Positions 1 through 12,431 of a stretch of 64,000 nucleotides of DNA are shown here, piece by piece. The notes beneath the pieces are model-generated. The model was not told where the DNA came from and searched no databases. It worked only from the letters and a program-made list of their open reading frames with translations. Where the stretch lies: assembly GCA_028583405.1 (NCBI GenBank), contig JAPTMU010000117.1:129001-193000 (forward strand), read 5' to 3'. Each line of letters begins with the position of its first letter. Position 1 is the stretch's first letter. The translations under genes were made by a program, and so were the position numbers. This stretch comes from Pogonophryne albipinna (lineage: Eukaryota; Chordata; Actinopteri; Perciformes; Artedidraconidae).

Positions 1-746
1 CTCCCTGGTTTGCCTCCACCTCTAATAATTGCTTCTAATGCCGTTTCCATTGCTCCCAGCCAGCGAGTGTCATCCTCTATCCTCCGTCCTGACTCCTGCG
101 TCATGACAACGTCAGACTTTCTGAATTGGTGACATCCAATTAGTCTCTGCATCCGAGGAGAAAACGCTCACCGCTCCAATCTGATAAGTGTCCCTTAATA
201 CCAAGGGAAGCCTTAAAGCCCAGATTACAGCCTAACCCTTTCTTTTTAAATCCACTGTACCTCACTTTTGCTGTTTTGCCTCTGAACCTCTTTCCACACA
301 CACCGTTACTCGACTACTATTTTCTCGAAGTGTGAAAGAGTTTTGCAGAAACGCTTCTCCTTGTCAGGTCAAATTTATTCCAAGCAATTACCTCTCTTCT
401 CTTTGAGCACACATTGGCCCTTTTAGCGTCTAAAACCTCATGCGTGCGTATGAGTCAAATGTTCCTCAGCATTATGTCAAAACTGTTGCTGCTTTACAGT
501 CCCTCAGGGAGAGATCAGTTCAAATGTAAGTCATGTGGAATATCATTAATTTGTTACAGGGTTATAGTCGTGAAAAATGCATGAGATACCCGTGAGCTTT
601 TGAGGAAGACAAATGAAACAACCTTTACTCAATTAATGAGATATTTTAAGCCTGTATAAGAAATACATCCATTCTTACAACCATCTGTCTCCCTGCTTTA
701 TCATTGATTTAATCTTAAAATGCACTTTTTGATGTCTTTTACATAA

Positions 747-749
<3 letters not shown>
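1..749. other. Intergenic sequence, no gene seen
   Basis: No open frame with splice sites or recognisable protein similarity was found. The stretch is moderately AT-rich unique-looking sequence without obvious tandem structure. Confidence 0.5.
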
Positions 750-778
<29 letters not shown>

Positions 779-798
779 CTGTGTGTGTGTGTGTGTGT
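750..798. repeat. (GT)n microsatellite
   Basis: A run of GT dinucleotides with a single CT interruption near 779. It is the first of many CA/GT runs in the window, a density typical of teleost DNA. Confidence 0.9.
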
Positions 799-829
799 CG
801 GGGAACTCACGCCGCGTCAGAAAATAAAA

Positions 830-1421
830 CCCTTTCTCTTTTCCTCCATACCCTCTTTTAAAAACGGGGGCACAACGAGCGGATACAGATTTGCTGCCGA
901 TATGACGTAATTTCGGATGGTGGACCCACAGAGAGTTGCTATCGGAAACAATGCCTGACGTGTTGTGGACCTACTCTCGTCTTTGTTTACATTAGCAAGC
1001 CTCGCTAACACTCAGAGCTAACCTGTACTGGAGAGCACATGTGTTTAAAAAGCAGGAAATACAAAAAGGAACTCACCTTGTGATAAACCTGCAAGAGAAA
1101 AATTATTTGAGCTCCATACTGTTTCAGAAATAATCCTTGATGTGGTTTAGAACAGGATGGCGTTTTTTCACAGCAGAATTTAACTTTATCTCCGGTAGAA
1201 TTCTGATCAGGCATTAGCTCCGCCTCCTCTTTTTTTTTTCAAGCTAAGGACCCAAAATCGGTGTTTCTCTAAACAGGGTTGGAATAGAGGGACATGAGGG
1301 ATTTCTAAAATACATAATCTGTTTGTATTTTGAGCAAAACACATCATAGACATGTTTTTGTATATTTCTATATATCTGAGACCCATAATATATGCCTAAG
1401 CATGATAGGAGCACTTTAAAA
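830..1421. mobile_element. Candidate TTAA-type MITE copy
   Basis: The right part (about 1325-1421) has the motif order CATG-TTTTTGTATAT, ATATATCTGAGACC, then TAGGAGCACTTTAA. This closely parallels the right ends of the TTAA-flanked elements ending near 15504 and 37376. A motif near 860-885 (AAAACGGGGGCACAACGAGCG) recurs in inverted form near 13820-13845. The left end was not fixed, so the boundaries are approximate. Confidence 0.4.
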
Positions 1422-3975
1422 TAGAAGAAGTTTCATGAAAAGTAGTTTTTCTGTAAGCCGGCTCACAAACAGAGCAACAAACCAAATGGAAAACATAACC
1501 TCCTTTGGTCGAGGCAACAAAGGCAAGAGCAGAGTAATCCTCTTTCTGTCTTAGTTTCTCTCTCACTTCATCTTTCTTGTGTCTTCTCTCCCTTGTGCTC
1601 AATCCTATGTTTTTATAAGCTGTTTTGTGTGTATAGAATTAGATTTAAGGAAAATCTGTTTCTCTGCTTATTGTAGGCCGAAACCAGCAATTGAGTCATT
1701 AAACATCAACGTCAAGGTCAAGTCTGCTCCAGTTTCTCTTTCTTTCTTGTATTCTGTGTGAGACTGTGTTCAATCTCCGACATTCTTTACAATCACCAAG
1801 AGAGAAACCAATCATCCGTTTTGTCAAACCTCCCATCAGATTGTCCGACGCATTCAGAAAATCCATTACATCTTTTTGCAAACAGTCATTTATGTGGATG
1901 GTTTTGATGCAACAGCACGTTTTTACCATGAAGAAATGCTCCCTTGCTCTCATTCCTGAACATCAAAGCCAAGGTCGGGAGTGAACGAATGGTATTCATC
2001 TTTTACTGCGCAGCATGAATCTCAATGTTTATTCTCCTCGTTTATATTCTGAGGTTGCAATAATGGCTGCAGGTAAGACACATTTTCCACTGCCTCAATC
2101 CTTTTATTTTGCACAATGTTTTCACTCCTGCCTCAAATGAAATATGGCGTATTAATAATTACAAACCCTCTGACTTGATGCTGCGCATGAAGCTCGCCTC
2201 AGTCTTTGAGGTGAAGAAATAACAGGATTTCACAGCATAGAGGTCATAGCTGTGACTCTTGCTTAAGGTACAATGCATAAGAAGTAAGATTGCTTTGGAG
2301 TTTAAGTACTTTTTGGGGTTTTCCCTTTTCCTGTAGTATATGTTTGTGTGCATGTAAATGGTCTGCAAAGGCTAAAATCCCAAAGTCGGGGTTTCGCACA
2401 ACATCGCTTTGTAACACTTGTGCTCCTATTGGCTAGTTGTCCAATACATTGTACGTGATAGGCTAAGGGGCGGGACATCTCTTAGCGGTTGACCAATCAC
2501 AACAGAGCCGGCGAGCTAACCAATCAGCAGAGATGGGGTCGTTACTCAAACGCGTTACTTTACTCGTTACTTTACTCGCAGCGCCGCCCCTCCCTACAGG
2601 CAGATCACGCTGACTGCGGAGGGTGCTTCATTTTGCGGAGGGAGCCTCATCTGACACCTTCAGTGTAAGCGCATCACAGTTTCCGCCGCTGCTAGGCTCC
2701 ACTAGCATGTGTGGACGCGCAGGTCGCGCAAATGTTACGTAAATATATCAGTATGAGAAAAATAAAGAGCTTTTTGAACATTAAAGCATTGAGACATGTC
2801 ACTATATGTCCTCTTTAATAGATGAAACATTTGACACAACAGCAGCAATTGCAGACTTTCTCACTGAGATAAATAACTGCATTAATGATTTCTATGTGAT
2901 TTGTACCTGAAGGATACTACTGGACAACAATGTATCTGTAATCTAGCAGGAGTGGCTCAAGCGTTCCCTGGAAAAGGTTTTGAGGAATGCCTCATGACGA
3001 CAAACGATGTAAGCCTATGAAATGAGATTCAGGTCAATCTGCGCTTCGAATAACTTTTGCCAGTGTCTGATTAGCTCAGCACTTCGGCTTCTTTCAGTCT
3101 TACATAACACTGAAACACAAAGGAACTGCACTGCAAAGAACGCAGGGAAAGAACCAGATGCAAAAACAATGAAAAAGGAAAACTTGTGGATTTATTCCTG
3201 CAGTAAAATGTGTCTTTTTTGCAAGATATCTGTTAAAAAAAGGCCACACATTATTGAAAGCAAAGCAATTCAATGCGACACTATGACTTCCACAGACACC
3301 AAGGTTTTCTGTGAATGCTAAATCAACAGAACGGAAAGAAATTGGAATGTTCTGAAATGAAATATAAAGCGTGTAAAAACCTTTTAATCAAATAGAAAAT
3401 GAATATGTTTACTACAGGCCAATGCATACATAAAAGAAATGTGCTAGTTTGAGGCTCAAACTGAAGGGTTTGTGCACTTCAAAGCTTAAAGAAGCATGGC
3501 AGATAGGAGATGGAAATGCATAATATGTTTGCATGAATGAGTAAAATCATTAGTTGCATTTGAAGTGAATTTCTGTAAGCCATGCCGTGGAATTTCAATC
3601 ATAAAGGGGGAAGGAGAGGCCTGTGATCGCTGACTGAACTGAAACTAAAATGACTTGTGTAAAATACACAGCAGGGTTGTTAGGATTTTAACATCTTATA
3701 TTAATGCAACATCAATAATCTCGTTATGAATAATATATTCATGCAGCACATCTGAAAGCAAGTTACAAAGTGCTTCTTTATCAGGAGATATGCGAAGGCA
3801 GATCAAGAAAACTATTCTGTAAAAACAGTAAAAAAAAACACATAATAGATGGAAATATAGAAGGAGCATCAAGGTCGTTATAAATATATTTAATCAGATC
3901 TGGCAGATGAGACTAAATAAGAAACTTTATAAGTGGCAAATAGGTTTTAATAAGTATTTGAGCAAGTCTTTCTTT
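1422..3975. other. Intergenic sequence, no gene seen
   Basis: No exon-like open frame with flanking splice signals was found. Around 2530-2580 there is a short stretch of repeated TTACTTTACTCG, apparently a fragment of the 'ACTCAAGTAC' repeat class seen elsewhere in the window. Short open frames here lack family features and splice context. Confidence 0.45.
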
Positions 3976-4565
3976 CCAACACAGTCTCACAGCATTTCGT
4001 GTTATAGTCACGAAATTAATCTTTTGATTCGTGTTCACCAACACGATTTCGCCATTTTTTTCGTTTCACACAGAACGATTTTAAAAGCAAAGTAAATAAT
4101 AACAAATTCGAAGGAAAAACTGATTTAAAAAAATACAGATTTCAGTATTCTGACATAGAACGATTTTAGAAGCAATGTATTGGTAGTATGTTTCGTGCCT
4201 GCACCAAATAATAGCAAATTAGAAGGAAAAAAAGATGACAAAAAATACAGATTTCAGTATTCTGAGGCTCTGAGCCATTTATTTTCCTCGTGGACGGCAA
4301 GAGAACTAAGACATTATACAATTTAAAATAAAAAGATATTGAGTAAGAACATGTTTTTATGAACCACACAGCTTCTGGTCTTCCAAGACCCGACCGGACA
4401 AAAAGACGTGGTGCAGGCACGAAACATACTACCAATAGAAATACATTGCTTTTAAAATCGTTCTGTGTGACACGAAAAAAAGGGGAAAATCGTGTTGGTG
4501 AACACGAATCAATAGATTAAATACATTTCGTGACTATAACACGAAAATGCCGTGAGACTGGGTTG
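3976..4565. mobile_element. MITE with long terminal inverted repeats
   Basis: The ends are inverted copies of each other for over 100 bp. The left arm (about 3976-4100) reads from ACAGTCTCACAGCATTTCGTG; the right arm (about 4440-4565) ends in GCCGTGAGACTGGGTTG, and both contain GTTATAGTCACGAAAT-type sequence. A second, inner inverted pair (about 4140-4200 and 4410-4470, sharing TTGGTAGTATGTTTCGTGCC) makes the element a nested hairpin. No transposase is present. A target duplication was not clear, so the superfamily is left open. Confidence 0.75.
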
Positions 4566-4950
4566 TTCTTTGAGTGTTGCAGAGCTCTGACTAACAAAGC
4601 TTGATTAACCTCCAAATTGAGTCTGTAGGATCAGGAGATGCTGAAATGAACGCTCGCTCCGATAACTAAAGCCAGCCAGAGGAGAACAACTCCCATCTAA
4701 TAGCTGAGAGTAAAAGGCGTGCTGCAGTATTTTAAACTGATCAGAGTCACAGCGGTGTCTCATGTAAAACAGGAGCTCTTAATGAGTGTTTAACCTGAAC
4801 TGCATTAAATAAAAAACCTTGATGGGGGAAATTAAAAACCCTTTTACAGGCAGCTATTGAGCATTAAAGAGCAGAGAGTATCCATCCAAGCTTGTGCTGC
4901 TTGTGAAGTGAATCACTTAGCACAATGAATCCCAATCAGATGTTAGACTT

Positions 4951-5970
4951 TTAAAGGTCCCATGTCATGGCCATTTCTACTGATCATATTTCCATTGTTG
5001 AGGTCTACTAGAATAGATTTACATTGTGCAATTTTCCAAAACCACATTGGTTTCTCAGCATCTCTGTAAAGTATGTGTATTCACTCTGTCCTAAACGGCT
5101 TGTTGGAGCTCCTGCCCCCCCCCCCCCTCCCGGTGAGCCCAGTGTGCTCTGATTGATCGGGAAGTTGCGAGGCTCGTTGCTGCTCGCAGCTGCTGTGAGG
5201 AGCGGACAGGCTTCTGGGTCGGCGATGCAGCGAGAACAAGCAAAACTCATCCTGAGCACACAAACACTCACAGCCGAAGTAAAAACAATAAGTGTGGCTT
5301 GATATTGAGTAAGAAAAAGGTTTATAACGCTGTGAGAATGGGTCTGCGGAGAGCATTTCTCCGCCATCCCAACTTAGCAGCCCGAAAAACGTTTACCCAT
5401 TTAAACAGTCGTGGTAGATACCTTGTTTGTTTTAAACATCATAAATACACAAACAACAATGAATACTTACAGGTTGTGTACCCGAATCTCCCGCTGGTCC
5501 AAACAGAGTAGGAACAGCATCGTTCTTCAGTGCCCTACGCTGTACATTTCCGGCATGAATCGCTGAAAGGTTTGTGAAGCTTTGTTTCGTGAAATGCTGG
5601 CAGAGGGTGTGGCCTATGGGTGTTCACACGTCACAGTACCCAGGAAGTAAACAATGGAAAATGAAAAATATCCAACGAGGCGTTTTGGGGCAGCATAGAC
5701 TGTGTTAGAGTTTTACTCGCTACAGGGTGTACTTTGAGGGTTTGTGACTCTGCAGACCGTTTACATGTCTTACCCCGGCTGATACTTCACTAAATCCACT
5801 GTTTTAATTGTTCCCTATATTGCCCCTATGCCCTGTAAGGTGTCCTCGGGTGTTATGAAAGGCGCCCCCCAAAATAAATGTATTGTTTATTTATTATTAC
5901 ATGCATAAAAACCTTCATAACACACAAGGGGACGGGTAATAACCGGAAAAGCATGACATGGGCCCTTTAA
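4951..5970. mobile_element. TTAA-flanked MITE, family A, copy 1
   Basis: The element starts TTAA-AGGTCCCATGTCATG and ends CATGACATGGGCCCT-TTAA, so inverted termini sit inside a TTAA duplication, the piggyBac-type hallmark. A second copy lies at 50635-51298. This copy is longer, partly because it carries a LINE tail (5768-5903) and extra material around 5390-5760. It has no transposase. An open frame at 5008-5367 on the minus strand recurs in diverged form in copy 2 and looks like chance coding within the repeat. Confidence 0.85.
5768..5903 (+). mobile_element. L2-like LINE 3' tail nested in MITE copy
   Basis: The sequence contains the typical fish LINE end (GTTATGAAAGGCGCCCCCC, then AAAATAAATGTATTGTTTATTTATTATTA). 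It is bracketed by TTACATG at 5761-5767 and 5897-5903. The other copy of the host MITE (near 51225-51240) reads straight through with one TTACATG, so it shows the unoccupied site. The insertion is a 5'-truncated retrotransposed tail. Confidence 0.75.
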
Positions 5971-5994
5971 CTAACAGAGAAATTCGATAAGATG

Positions 5995-6075
5995 GCAAAA
6001 AGTAATGGCACTTTGAGCTTCACATGCTGTATGAAAAGTGCTATGTAAATAAAGCTTTATTATTATAATTATAAA
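5995..6075 (+). mobile_element. LINE 3' tail fragment
   Basis: CACTTTGAGCTTCACATGCTG, then AAAGTGCTATGTAAATAAAG and an ATT-rich tail, is the standard 3' end of fish L2/CR1-type LINEs. No coding part remains. Confidence 0.6.
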
Positions 6076-6839
6076 TGACAACAAACATATGTATAACATG
6101 ATAGCTGGTGTTAGAGGAAGGCTCTTTGAAATCATATGATCAGGCTGGAGAAAGAAAAAGGTTGGGAAGCATGGACTATAAGTGTAGGAGTGTGCAGTAC
6201 TGAGGTCAACACTGCTTTTATTATCCCGTCAGCATCTTAAAATGGGATTAGAGAGTGTTTTAGGTTGAGGGTGACCTGCTGTACATCGACTCTGTCAACA
6301 CTCTTACTGTCCAACAACCATCTAATCTGATATTCAGCAGCAAGCCAGACAGTCTGAGCCTCTATTCATACAGGGCAGACATGTTAGGATATGTGTGGTT
6401 CATGCATAACACTATTATTAGACCATGTGCTACTGTAGACACAGCTCACCCCATGAAAGCTTGAACGGTGGCTGAAAAAACGATGTAGTTGCTGTCTTGA
6501 CTGTGTTTTCACAGTAGTAAAAATAGCCAAACAATCAATAAAACCTCTTGAATCTGCAGGGTAACTTCTCTACTGTATTTTCTCCAATATGTCTAAACAC
6601 ATGCAGACAGTTGTTAAGAAAGTACAATATTTCTCCTTTCATTATTGAGTAGGGGTGTCAAGATAAAGCGGTATTAAAGATAAGCCTGGCTGTGATCTTT
6701 AAACAATGATATTTGTATATTGTGTTGTAAATATTACACGTAATATTGTGTTAATACTGTAGTCAAGCACCTCTTAAAAATGTTGGTATCTTCCACCTTT
6801 TATTGTAAGTGTAATATGTAGTGTTGGATTCACACTCTG

Positions 6840-7828
6840 GTCTTGATTCAGTCTCGCCCTGCCTTGATCTTGGTCTTGTCTTGGTCTTGATCTCTTAAAG
6901 TCTTGGTCTTGTCTTGGTCTCTTAAAGTCTTGGTCTTGTCTTGGTTTTGACCTCTTAAAGTCTTGGTCTTGTCTTGGTCTTGACCTCTTAAAGTCTTGGT
7001 CTTGATTTCTTAAAGTCTTGGTCTTTTCTTGGTCTTGATATCTTAAAGTCTTTGTCTTGTCTTAGTCTTGACCTCTTATGGTCGTGTCTTGGTCTTGATG
7101 TCTTAAAGTATTGGTCTTGTCTTGGTCTTGACCTCTTAAAGTCTTGGTCTTGCCTTGGTCTCGACCTCTTAAAGTCTTGGTCTTGGTCTTGATCTCTTAA
7201 AGTATTGGTCTTGTCTTGGTCTTGACCTCTTAAAGTCTTGGCCTTGTCTTGGTCTTGATCTCTTAAAGTCTTGGTCTTGTCTTGGTCTTGACCTCTTAAT
7301 GCCTTGGTCTTGTCTTGGTCTTGACTTCTTGAAGTATTGGTCTAGTCTTGGTCTTGACCTCTTAAAGTATTGGTCTTGTCTTGGTCTTGATCTCTTAAAG
7401 TATTGGTCTTGTCTTGGTCTTGACCTCTTAAAGTCTTGGTCTTGTCTTGGTCTTGACTTCTTAAAGTATTGGTCTTGTCTTGGTCTTGACCTCTTAAAGT
7501 CTTGGTCTTGACCTCTTAAAGTATTGGTCTTGTCTTGGTCTTGATCTCTTAAAGTATTGGTCTTGTCTTGGTCTTGACCTCTTAAAGTCTTGGTCTTGTC
7601 TTGGTCTTGACTTCTTAAAGTATTGGTCTTGTCTTGGTCTTGACCTCTTAAAGTCTTGGTCTTGACCTCTTAAAGTATTGGTCTTGTCTTGGTCTTGATC
7701 TCTTAAAGTCTTGGTCTTGACCTCTTAAGGTCTTGTCTTGGTCTCGACCTCTTAAAGTCTTGGTCTTGTCTTGGTCTTGACCTCTTAAAGTATTGGTCTT
7801 GTCTTGGTCTTGATCTCTTAAAGTCTTG
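6840..7828. repeat. 33-bp minisatellite (about 1 kb)
   Basis: Imperfect tandem copies of a unit of about 33 bp built from TCTTGGTCTTGTCTTGGTC and TTGACCTCTTAAAG. Units differ by substitutions (GACCT/GATCT/GACTT, AAAGTCTT/AAAGTATT) and some are partial. The short open frame at 7299-7511 is only the translated repeat. Confidence 0.92.
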
Positions 7829-9439
7829 GGTTGCGGTTGAATAGTCCAAAAATCAGGTCCTATCGTCTATCCCTATCATCTATTCCTTGACCTCTGTGTG
7901 AAACGTCACGGGGTTAAGGAATAGTGGAAAGGAGAATTCAAAAGGATTTAGGAGAAGAGACTGCGGTACTTTAGAGAATCCGACTGCACTTTCACTATCC
8001 GACATATTTATGATGCGCCTGCGTCTGCTGCTGTGGGGAAACTACAGTTTTCTATACAGCGGACTACATGGATGTATAATAAGAACGATGGACTACTGTA
8101 AACTCATATAGAGACTCTGCACCGCGCTCTGATGCTGTTGCGTTATGCTTTATGAACGTGGACAACAGAGAAACATATTCTTCATGACCAAAGTTGGAAT
8201 TGAAATACAAAAGGAGAGTGAAACTTATGCTCGTCCTCCTCTCCCTCCGGTCCACATTAATACGTTGTAAATGTTTCATACAAACATAACATTCCATGGG
8301 TCCTTTATAATATACCTTTCTAAGAATGTCCAGAATGTCCTCTGTCAAATAAATGTGGAAAAGCTACAAAATACAGCCTATATTCTACCCTTGGTAGCAG
8401 TTGCGGGGAATTACCCAATAAATGTTTTAATGTAAGTGAGTGTTGATGTGTCTGAGGTCTTTTCATTTCTATACTTAATTCTATCTTTAAGAGAAAAGTT
8501 TGTGTTTTTACGGTTTTGAACTTAAACATATCAATTAGTCTTTGAGTTCAGCGTCCAAAGTGACAGTAGAGACTGTGGTTCAGTCCTGTCTAGACCCTTT
8601 TTGATTTAAAAAAAGGTGCATTCATACACCGAGAATAGTCACTCATGGTCTCTTTGAGCTTTTTGCAGAGTGGGCAGCAAACCTCCATACTGTACATCCA
8701 GCATCATCATATGTTCTGTATGCCTGCACTGTTTACTGTATGAAAGCTCAGCTGTAAAAAGAGTATGGTTTCCTCTGAACACATACAGGAATGCATGCTT
8801 CATGAAAGAACAGATTTGTCTGGTAAAGTCATACTTAGCTGATGTTTGACATGCTGTAAAATGAACACACACACACAACCACATTTACCCTCATTGCTCT
8901 GTCCCTGTTCTATTTTACAAGTCCTTAGTTAATTTAATTAGTGGCATACCCATATACGCACAGACTTAAGAAGTGTAAGCTCAAAGATTGACATATTGAC
9001 CTGCTATAAAGAAGTCAAGTCATTGATACACGGTAGCTAGGTAAAAATTATAATTAAAACAATTAAAATAGTTAACTTAAAGTAATAGATCAATGGTGAC
9101 AAAATAAACCAGGATTTTTTTTTTGAAATTGTTAGCTTTTCCCAGTACATAGACTACAGGTCTTTGAAGATCTTAGCTAAAAGGAAAGGATAGATGCTTC
9201 AACTATAAGCTAACAATATAAAACCAGGGTTACCAACTTTGGGTACCTGGCTGGAGTGAGATTTTGATATCATGGGTTTAATTACACATATGCGCACTAA
9301 ATGGCTGCTATCGTGTCAGCAGCGGGACCTTAGCATATATATAGGATATATATACAAATACACAATATTGGACACAGACTATAAAGGGCACAAAGTTTCA
9401 TTCACTAATGAAAGTCAAACACATGTTTGTTTCCACTGT
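7829..9439. other. Intergenic sequence, no gene seen
   Basis: The minisatellite passes into sequence around 7830-7920 (TTGCGGTTGAATAGTCC, GTGTGAAACGTCACGGGG) that resembles the end of a dispersed repeat, but a matching opposite end was not found. The rest holds no exon-like frame with splice signals. Confidence 0.4.
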
Positions 9440-9690
9440 TTTATTGTGTGCCTGTCGCGATAAGCAATTCATTGACTTATCGTACGATAAATAAAAATGA
9501 ACTCGATAAATTGCCATTTACATGAGGATGTGACTGGCAGTTTGAAAGGATGTACTTGAATTATTATTATATATTATCATTATGTCAGTGGTCTAAAATG
9601 GTCATACAACGGTGCCGACAATATTATCGTTTATCGCAATCATTTCTGGGAAAATGTATCCAACAAAATTAATTATCGTGAGAGGCCTAT
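9440..9690. repeat. Dispersed repeat with TTATCG/CGATAA ends
   Basis: GTCGCGATAAGCAATTC with TTATCGTACGATAAAT on the left, and TATTATCGTTTATCGCAATC with TTATCGTGAGAGGCC on the right, are roughly inverted. It looks like a degenerate MITE. Boundaries and superfamily are not fixed. Confidence 0.4.
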
Positions 9691-9803
9691 AGTTAAATGT
9701 TTGTATTGTTTAGCACCATTTCTGGTGGTTTGGGTTATCAATAAACATAATTAGCATGTTAGCATGGCGTATTTGATTTGTGGTGTGATTACATTTATGA
9801 AAC

Positions 9804-10077
9804 CAGTGGCGATCCTAGAGTCGGTGGGGGCCCTAGGCAAACATTCACTGGGGGCCCCTCGAACCAGCTTTTCATCACCACGCTCAGCCGACAGCTCCCC
9901 GGAGCTATGCATGGGGCCACCTTGAGGGGGTTTCCCGACATGTCGTTGCAGTAAATTAAAGGGTGTTTCATGTTGTCGTTGCTGTGGACCTTCTTAATCT
10001 ACCTTCTTTGGGGGCCTCCTTCTGGTCCGGGGCCCCAAGCAGTTGCCTGCCTTGCCTGTTTGCAAGGAACACCCCTG
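9804..10077. mobile_element. Short hAT-type MITE with perfect 8-bp TSD
   Basis: The element is flanked by TATGAAAC at 9796-9803 and 10078-10085. Its ends CAGTGGCGATCCTAG and CAAGGAACACCCCTG form imperfect inverted repeats (CAG-GG-G-TCCT-G). The interior is rich in GGGGGCC runs. A size of 274 bp, an 8-bp duplication and CAG termini fit a nonautonomous hAT element. Confidence 0.85.
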
Positions 10078-10085
10078 TATGAAAC

Positions 10086-11170
10086 AGGCTGTTCCTACAG
10101 ACGGGTAATCCAGGGTGCAAAGACAGCAGCCTGTGTTGTTAACAAGACTACTTTCTATTAAAGAGGCGTATCCATTGTACTCTGCTTTAGGAGAAGACGC
10201 AAATGGTTACTGAAGTTGACAAATGTGCAGCATATGATCAAAACAGCTATAAACCAAAGCACAAAACGATTAGAAAATGCTCAGAAATGTAGGGTTTCTT
10301 TAAGAACGAACTGACAAACTAAAACACTTCTTATCACCATCAGTGTGAAACTTCAAATTTAACATTATTTGAAGAAAGGATATTATTGGACAAGCTACCG
10401 AAAGGATAGATATTTAACTAGAAAGGCACTTGTAAGAGCTCCACAAGGACGAAATAAAGCTGGTAATATGTGACGCTATACCTGTAGAAGTCTGTGTTTA
10501 TTTAGTTAATTAAAGCATTCTTTAATGAAATCCCCCAATAACGTTAGTACCAATCAGCGCTCTGTGTTGTGGCGTCAGAACGCTTCCAAACAAGTTAATC
10601 CTCGATCCTCCCTTAGATTCACATGTTCCACACGCAGGTGCTACATCATTACAGCGAAACTTTCAGTGTCATTATTTCACCACAGTTTAGATGTTCTGAC
10701 CAGGCGAGGAACATTTCATATTATCTTAAATGTTAACAACACATCATTATGGCAATTAAATATGGGTTTTTTTCAGTCATCTCTTCCAAAAAATATGTAT
10801 ATAGGTAGGAAGTTTTAAGGCAACTTGACTTTTCTACTTACATACCTGGTGTTAATCAGATTAATCAAAGTATAAGACTGGTTTTTTTAAGGATAAGAAG
10901 GAATTTAGTTGTAAAATAACGTATACTGAAGATAATGGGAAATGTAATGTTTTGGGAAGAAAGACGACACCTACTCTTTTTGGTGTTAAAATACCATCAT
11001 TTTCACACCCAACGATGTCCTAAAGCCAAACACCTGATCAAACTAATTATTTTCCTAAACACTTTTACAGTATTGAACCTACAATGTCTTCTAACTCAAT
11101 CAAAGCTTACATTTATATACCAGAAAGAAGACGTGGCTTGTATTGATGTTCATGTTGTTTGTTTTCTTGG
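10086..11170. other. Intergenic sequence upstream of pde6h
   Basis: No gene is seen. The open frames at 10525-10818 and 10935-11180 have no recognisable domain or splice context. Confidence 0.45.
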
Positions 11171-11177
11171 TCACAGT

Positions 11178-11478
11178 TAATCCATATATCTATATCTATA
11201 CCAGTAATAATCTAATCCCACACGTGGAAAACAGCTTCTCACATGGACTCACAACAAGCAGATCGTCGCCTCTCAAAGCTGGGGGCAGGCGTGCTGAGGT
11301 TTAAGAGGAATTAGCCAGATTAATCTTTGACATTCTCTTCTCAGTAAATTGGGTGATGTGAACAAGGACAATTAGACTCTGGGATGAAGGGGGGGTTGTG
11401 AGAGGTTTTCTAGATTTTTCTGGGGGGGCCCATGTGACTGGAAAGAGGAGGATGTTGGGATTAGAGAAGATATAAAAG
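11178..11478 (+). promoter_or_regulatory. Probable photoreceptor promoter: CRX/OTX sites plus TATA box
   Basis: A TATA box (TATAAAAG) is at 11471-11478. Upstream lie two TAATCC motifs (11178-11183, 11213-11218), one GGATTA in inverse orientation (11458-11463, 8 bp before the TATA box) and a palindromic GATTAATC (11318-11325). TAATCC/GGATTA is the known binding core of the photoreceptor factors CRX and OTX2. Lying upstream of a PDE6 subunit gene, this cluster is a sensible cone/rod promoter. Function is inferred from motif content only. Confidence 0.6.
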
Positions 11479-11499
11479 CACAACACAGGACTGCGCACG

Positions 11500-11564
11500 T
11501 CAATAACTCAAAGAGAATAGAGAAGCTGATCGGCGGTGGCCTCTTGGGATATCTGTGACAACAG
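11500..11564 (+). other. pde6h: Probable noncoding first exon of pde6h
   Basis: The stretch begins about 25-30 bp after the TATA box and ends in ACAACAG followed by a consensus donor GTGAGA at 11565. It has no ATG leading into the protein. PDE6 gamma-type genes commonly have a noncoding first exon. Transcription start is inferred from the TATA position; the intron to 13396 would be 1.83 kb. Confidence 0.5.
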
Positions 11565-12126
11565 GTGAGAGAAAACTAATGCAGGATATTGAGAGTCCAA
11601 TTAGACATTAGATGAGGATGAATAAGAGTTTAACAAATGGGAAATGGCTAAAACTGTAATAACTTGAATGCAAACTGTAAAGAAGAGAAGAATGGCTTAA
11701 GACTGTCTTGGCTGGCAATATGGTTTGATGTTGGACTTTAAATGGCTTAAGGTGGATTGAAAACTGTTGGTTGGAGTATAGATAAAGTCAAGTTTACATG
11801 TGCAATTGAAACAAACAAAGAAAGGCAGTAGTACAAAGTTGAAGTCGGTGACAGGTGTGTGTTTTTTCTAATACCCTCGCGTAAAGAGGATTAACATTAA
11901 GGGGTTTGTTAAGGGCTTTTTTGTTTTCCTTATTGTGTTTCCACGCAGAATCATAGGAAGATAAGACCTCAATCTAGATCTGTTACTGCTAATGCAACCA
12001 ATGCTTGTGTTTCAACTTAAAGCAGGGTTGGTTTTCCATCACGGACACATTGCTGTAATGGGATTATCAGGGTCGGACGTCAAAGGAAGTTGAAATTGTG
12101 GAGCCGCAAAAGATGTGAACGTTTGC

Positions 12127-12240
12127 TTATGATCAAGTTTCAAGATTCAAGGCTTTTATTGTCATGATGTGTACACATAGCTACAGTGTAGTTATGACAA
12201 TGAAACGCTTAGGTCACAGGCTCCTCCAACAGAGCAACAC
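12127..12240. repeat. Dispersed repeat in pde6h intron 1
   Basis: TTCAAGGCTTTTATTGTCATG, then CATAGCTACAGTGTAG and ATGACAATGAAACGCTTAGG, is a motif series I recognise as a common teleost dispersed repeat of the 'TTTATTGTCA' type. A related type recurs at 13573 and 30806. Confidence 0.5.
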
Positions 12241-12431
12241 AATAACACAGATAAAATAGTACAAGTAAATAAAATAGAATGTAATATAATAGAAACAGAT
12301 GATAGAAACTGTGCAGAATAGTCTAGTAATTGGAATATTGATATATGTGAGTTGCAAACAGATGAATGTTATGTATGTTCTTGTGACTTTATTAGCAAGT
12401 GTTATAAGTAACATCATCAGGGTGTCTTATA

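Noticed and set aside
5008..5367. 119-residue minus ORF conserved at 50777-51037
   Set aside because: Both lie inside copies of a TTAA MITE; similarity is explained by the repeat, and frames are interrupted differently.
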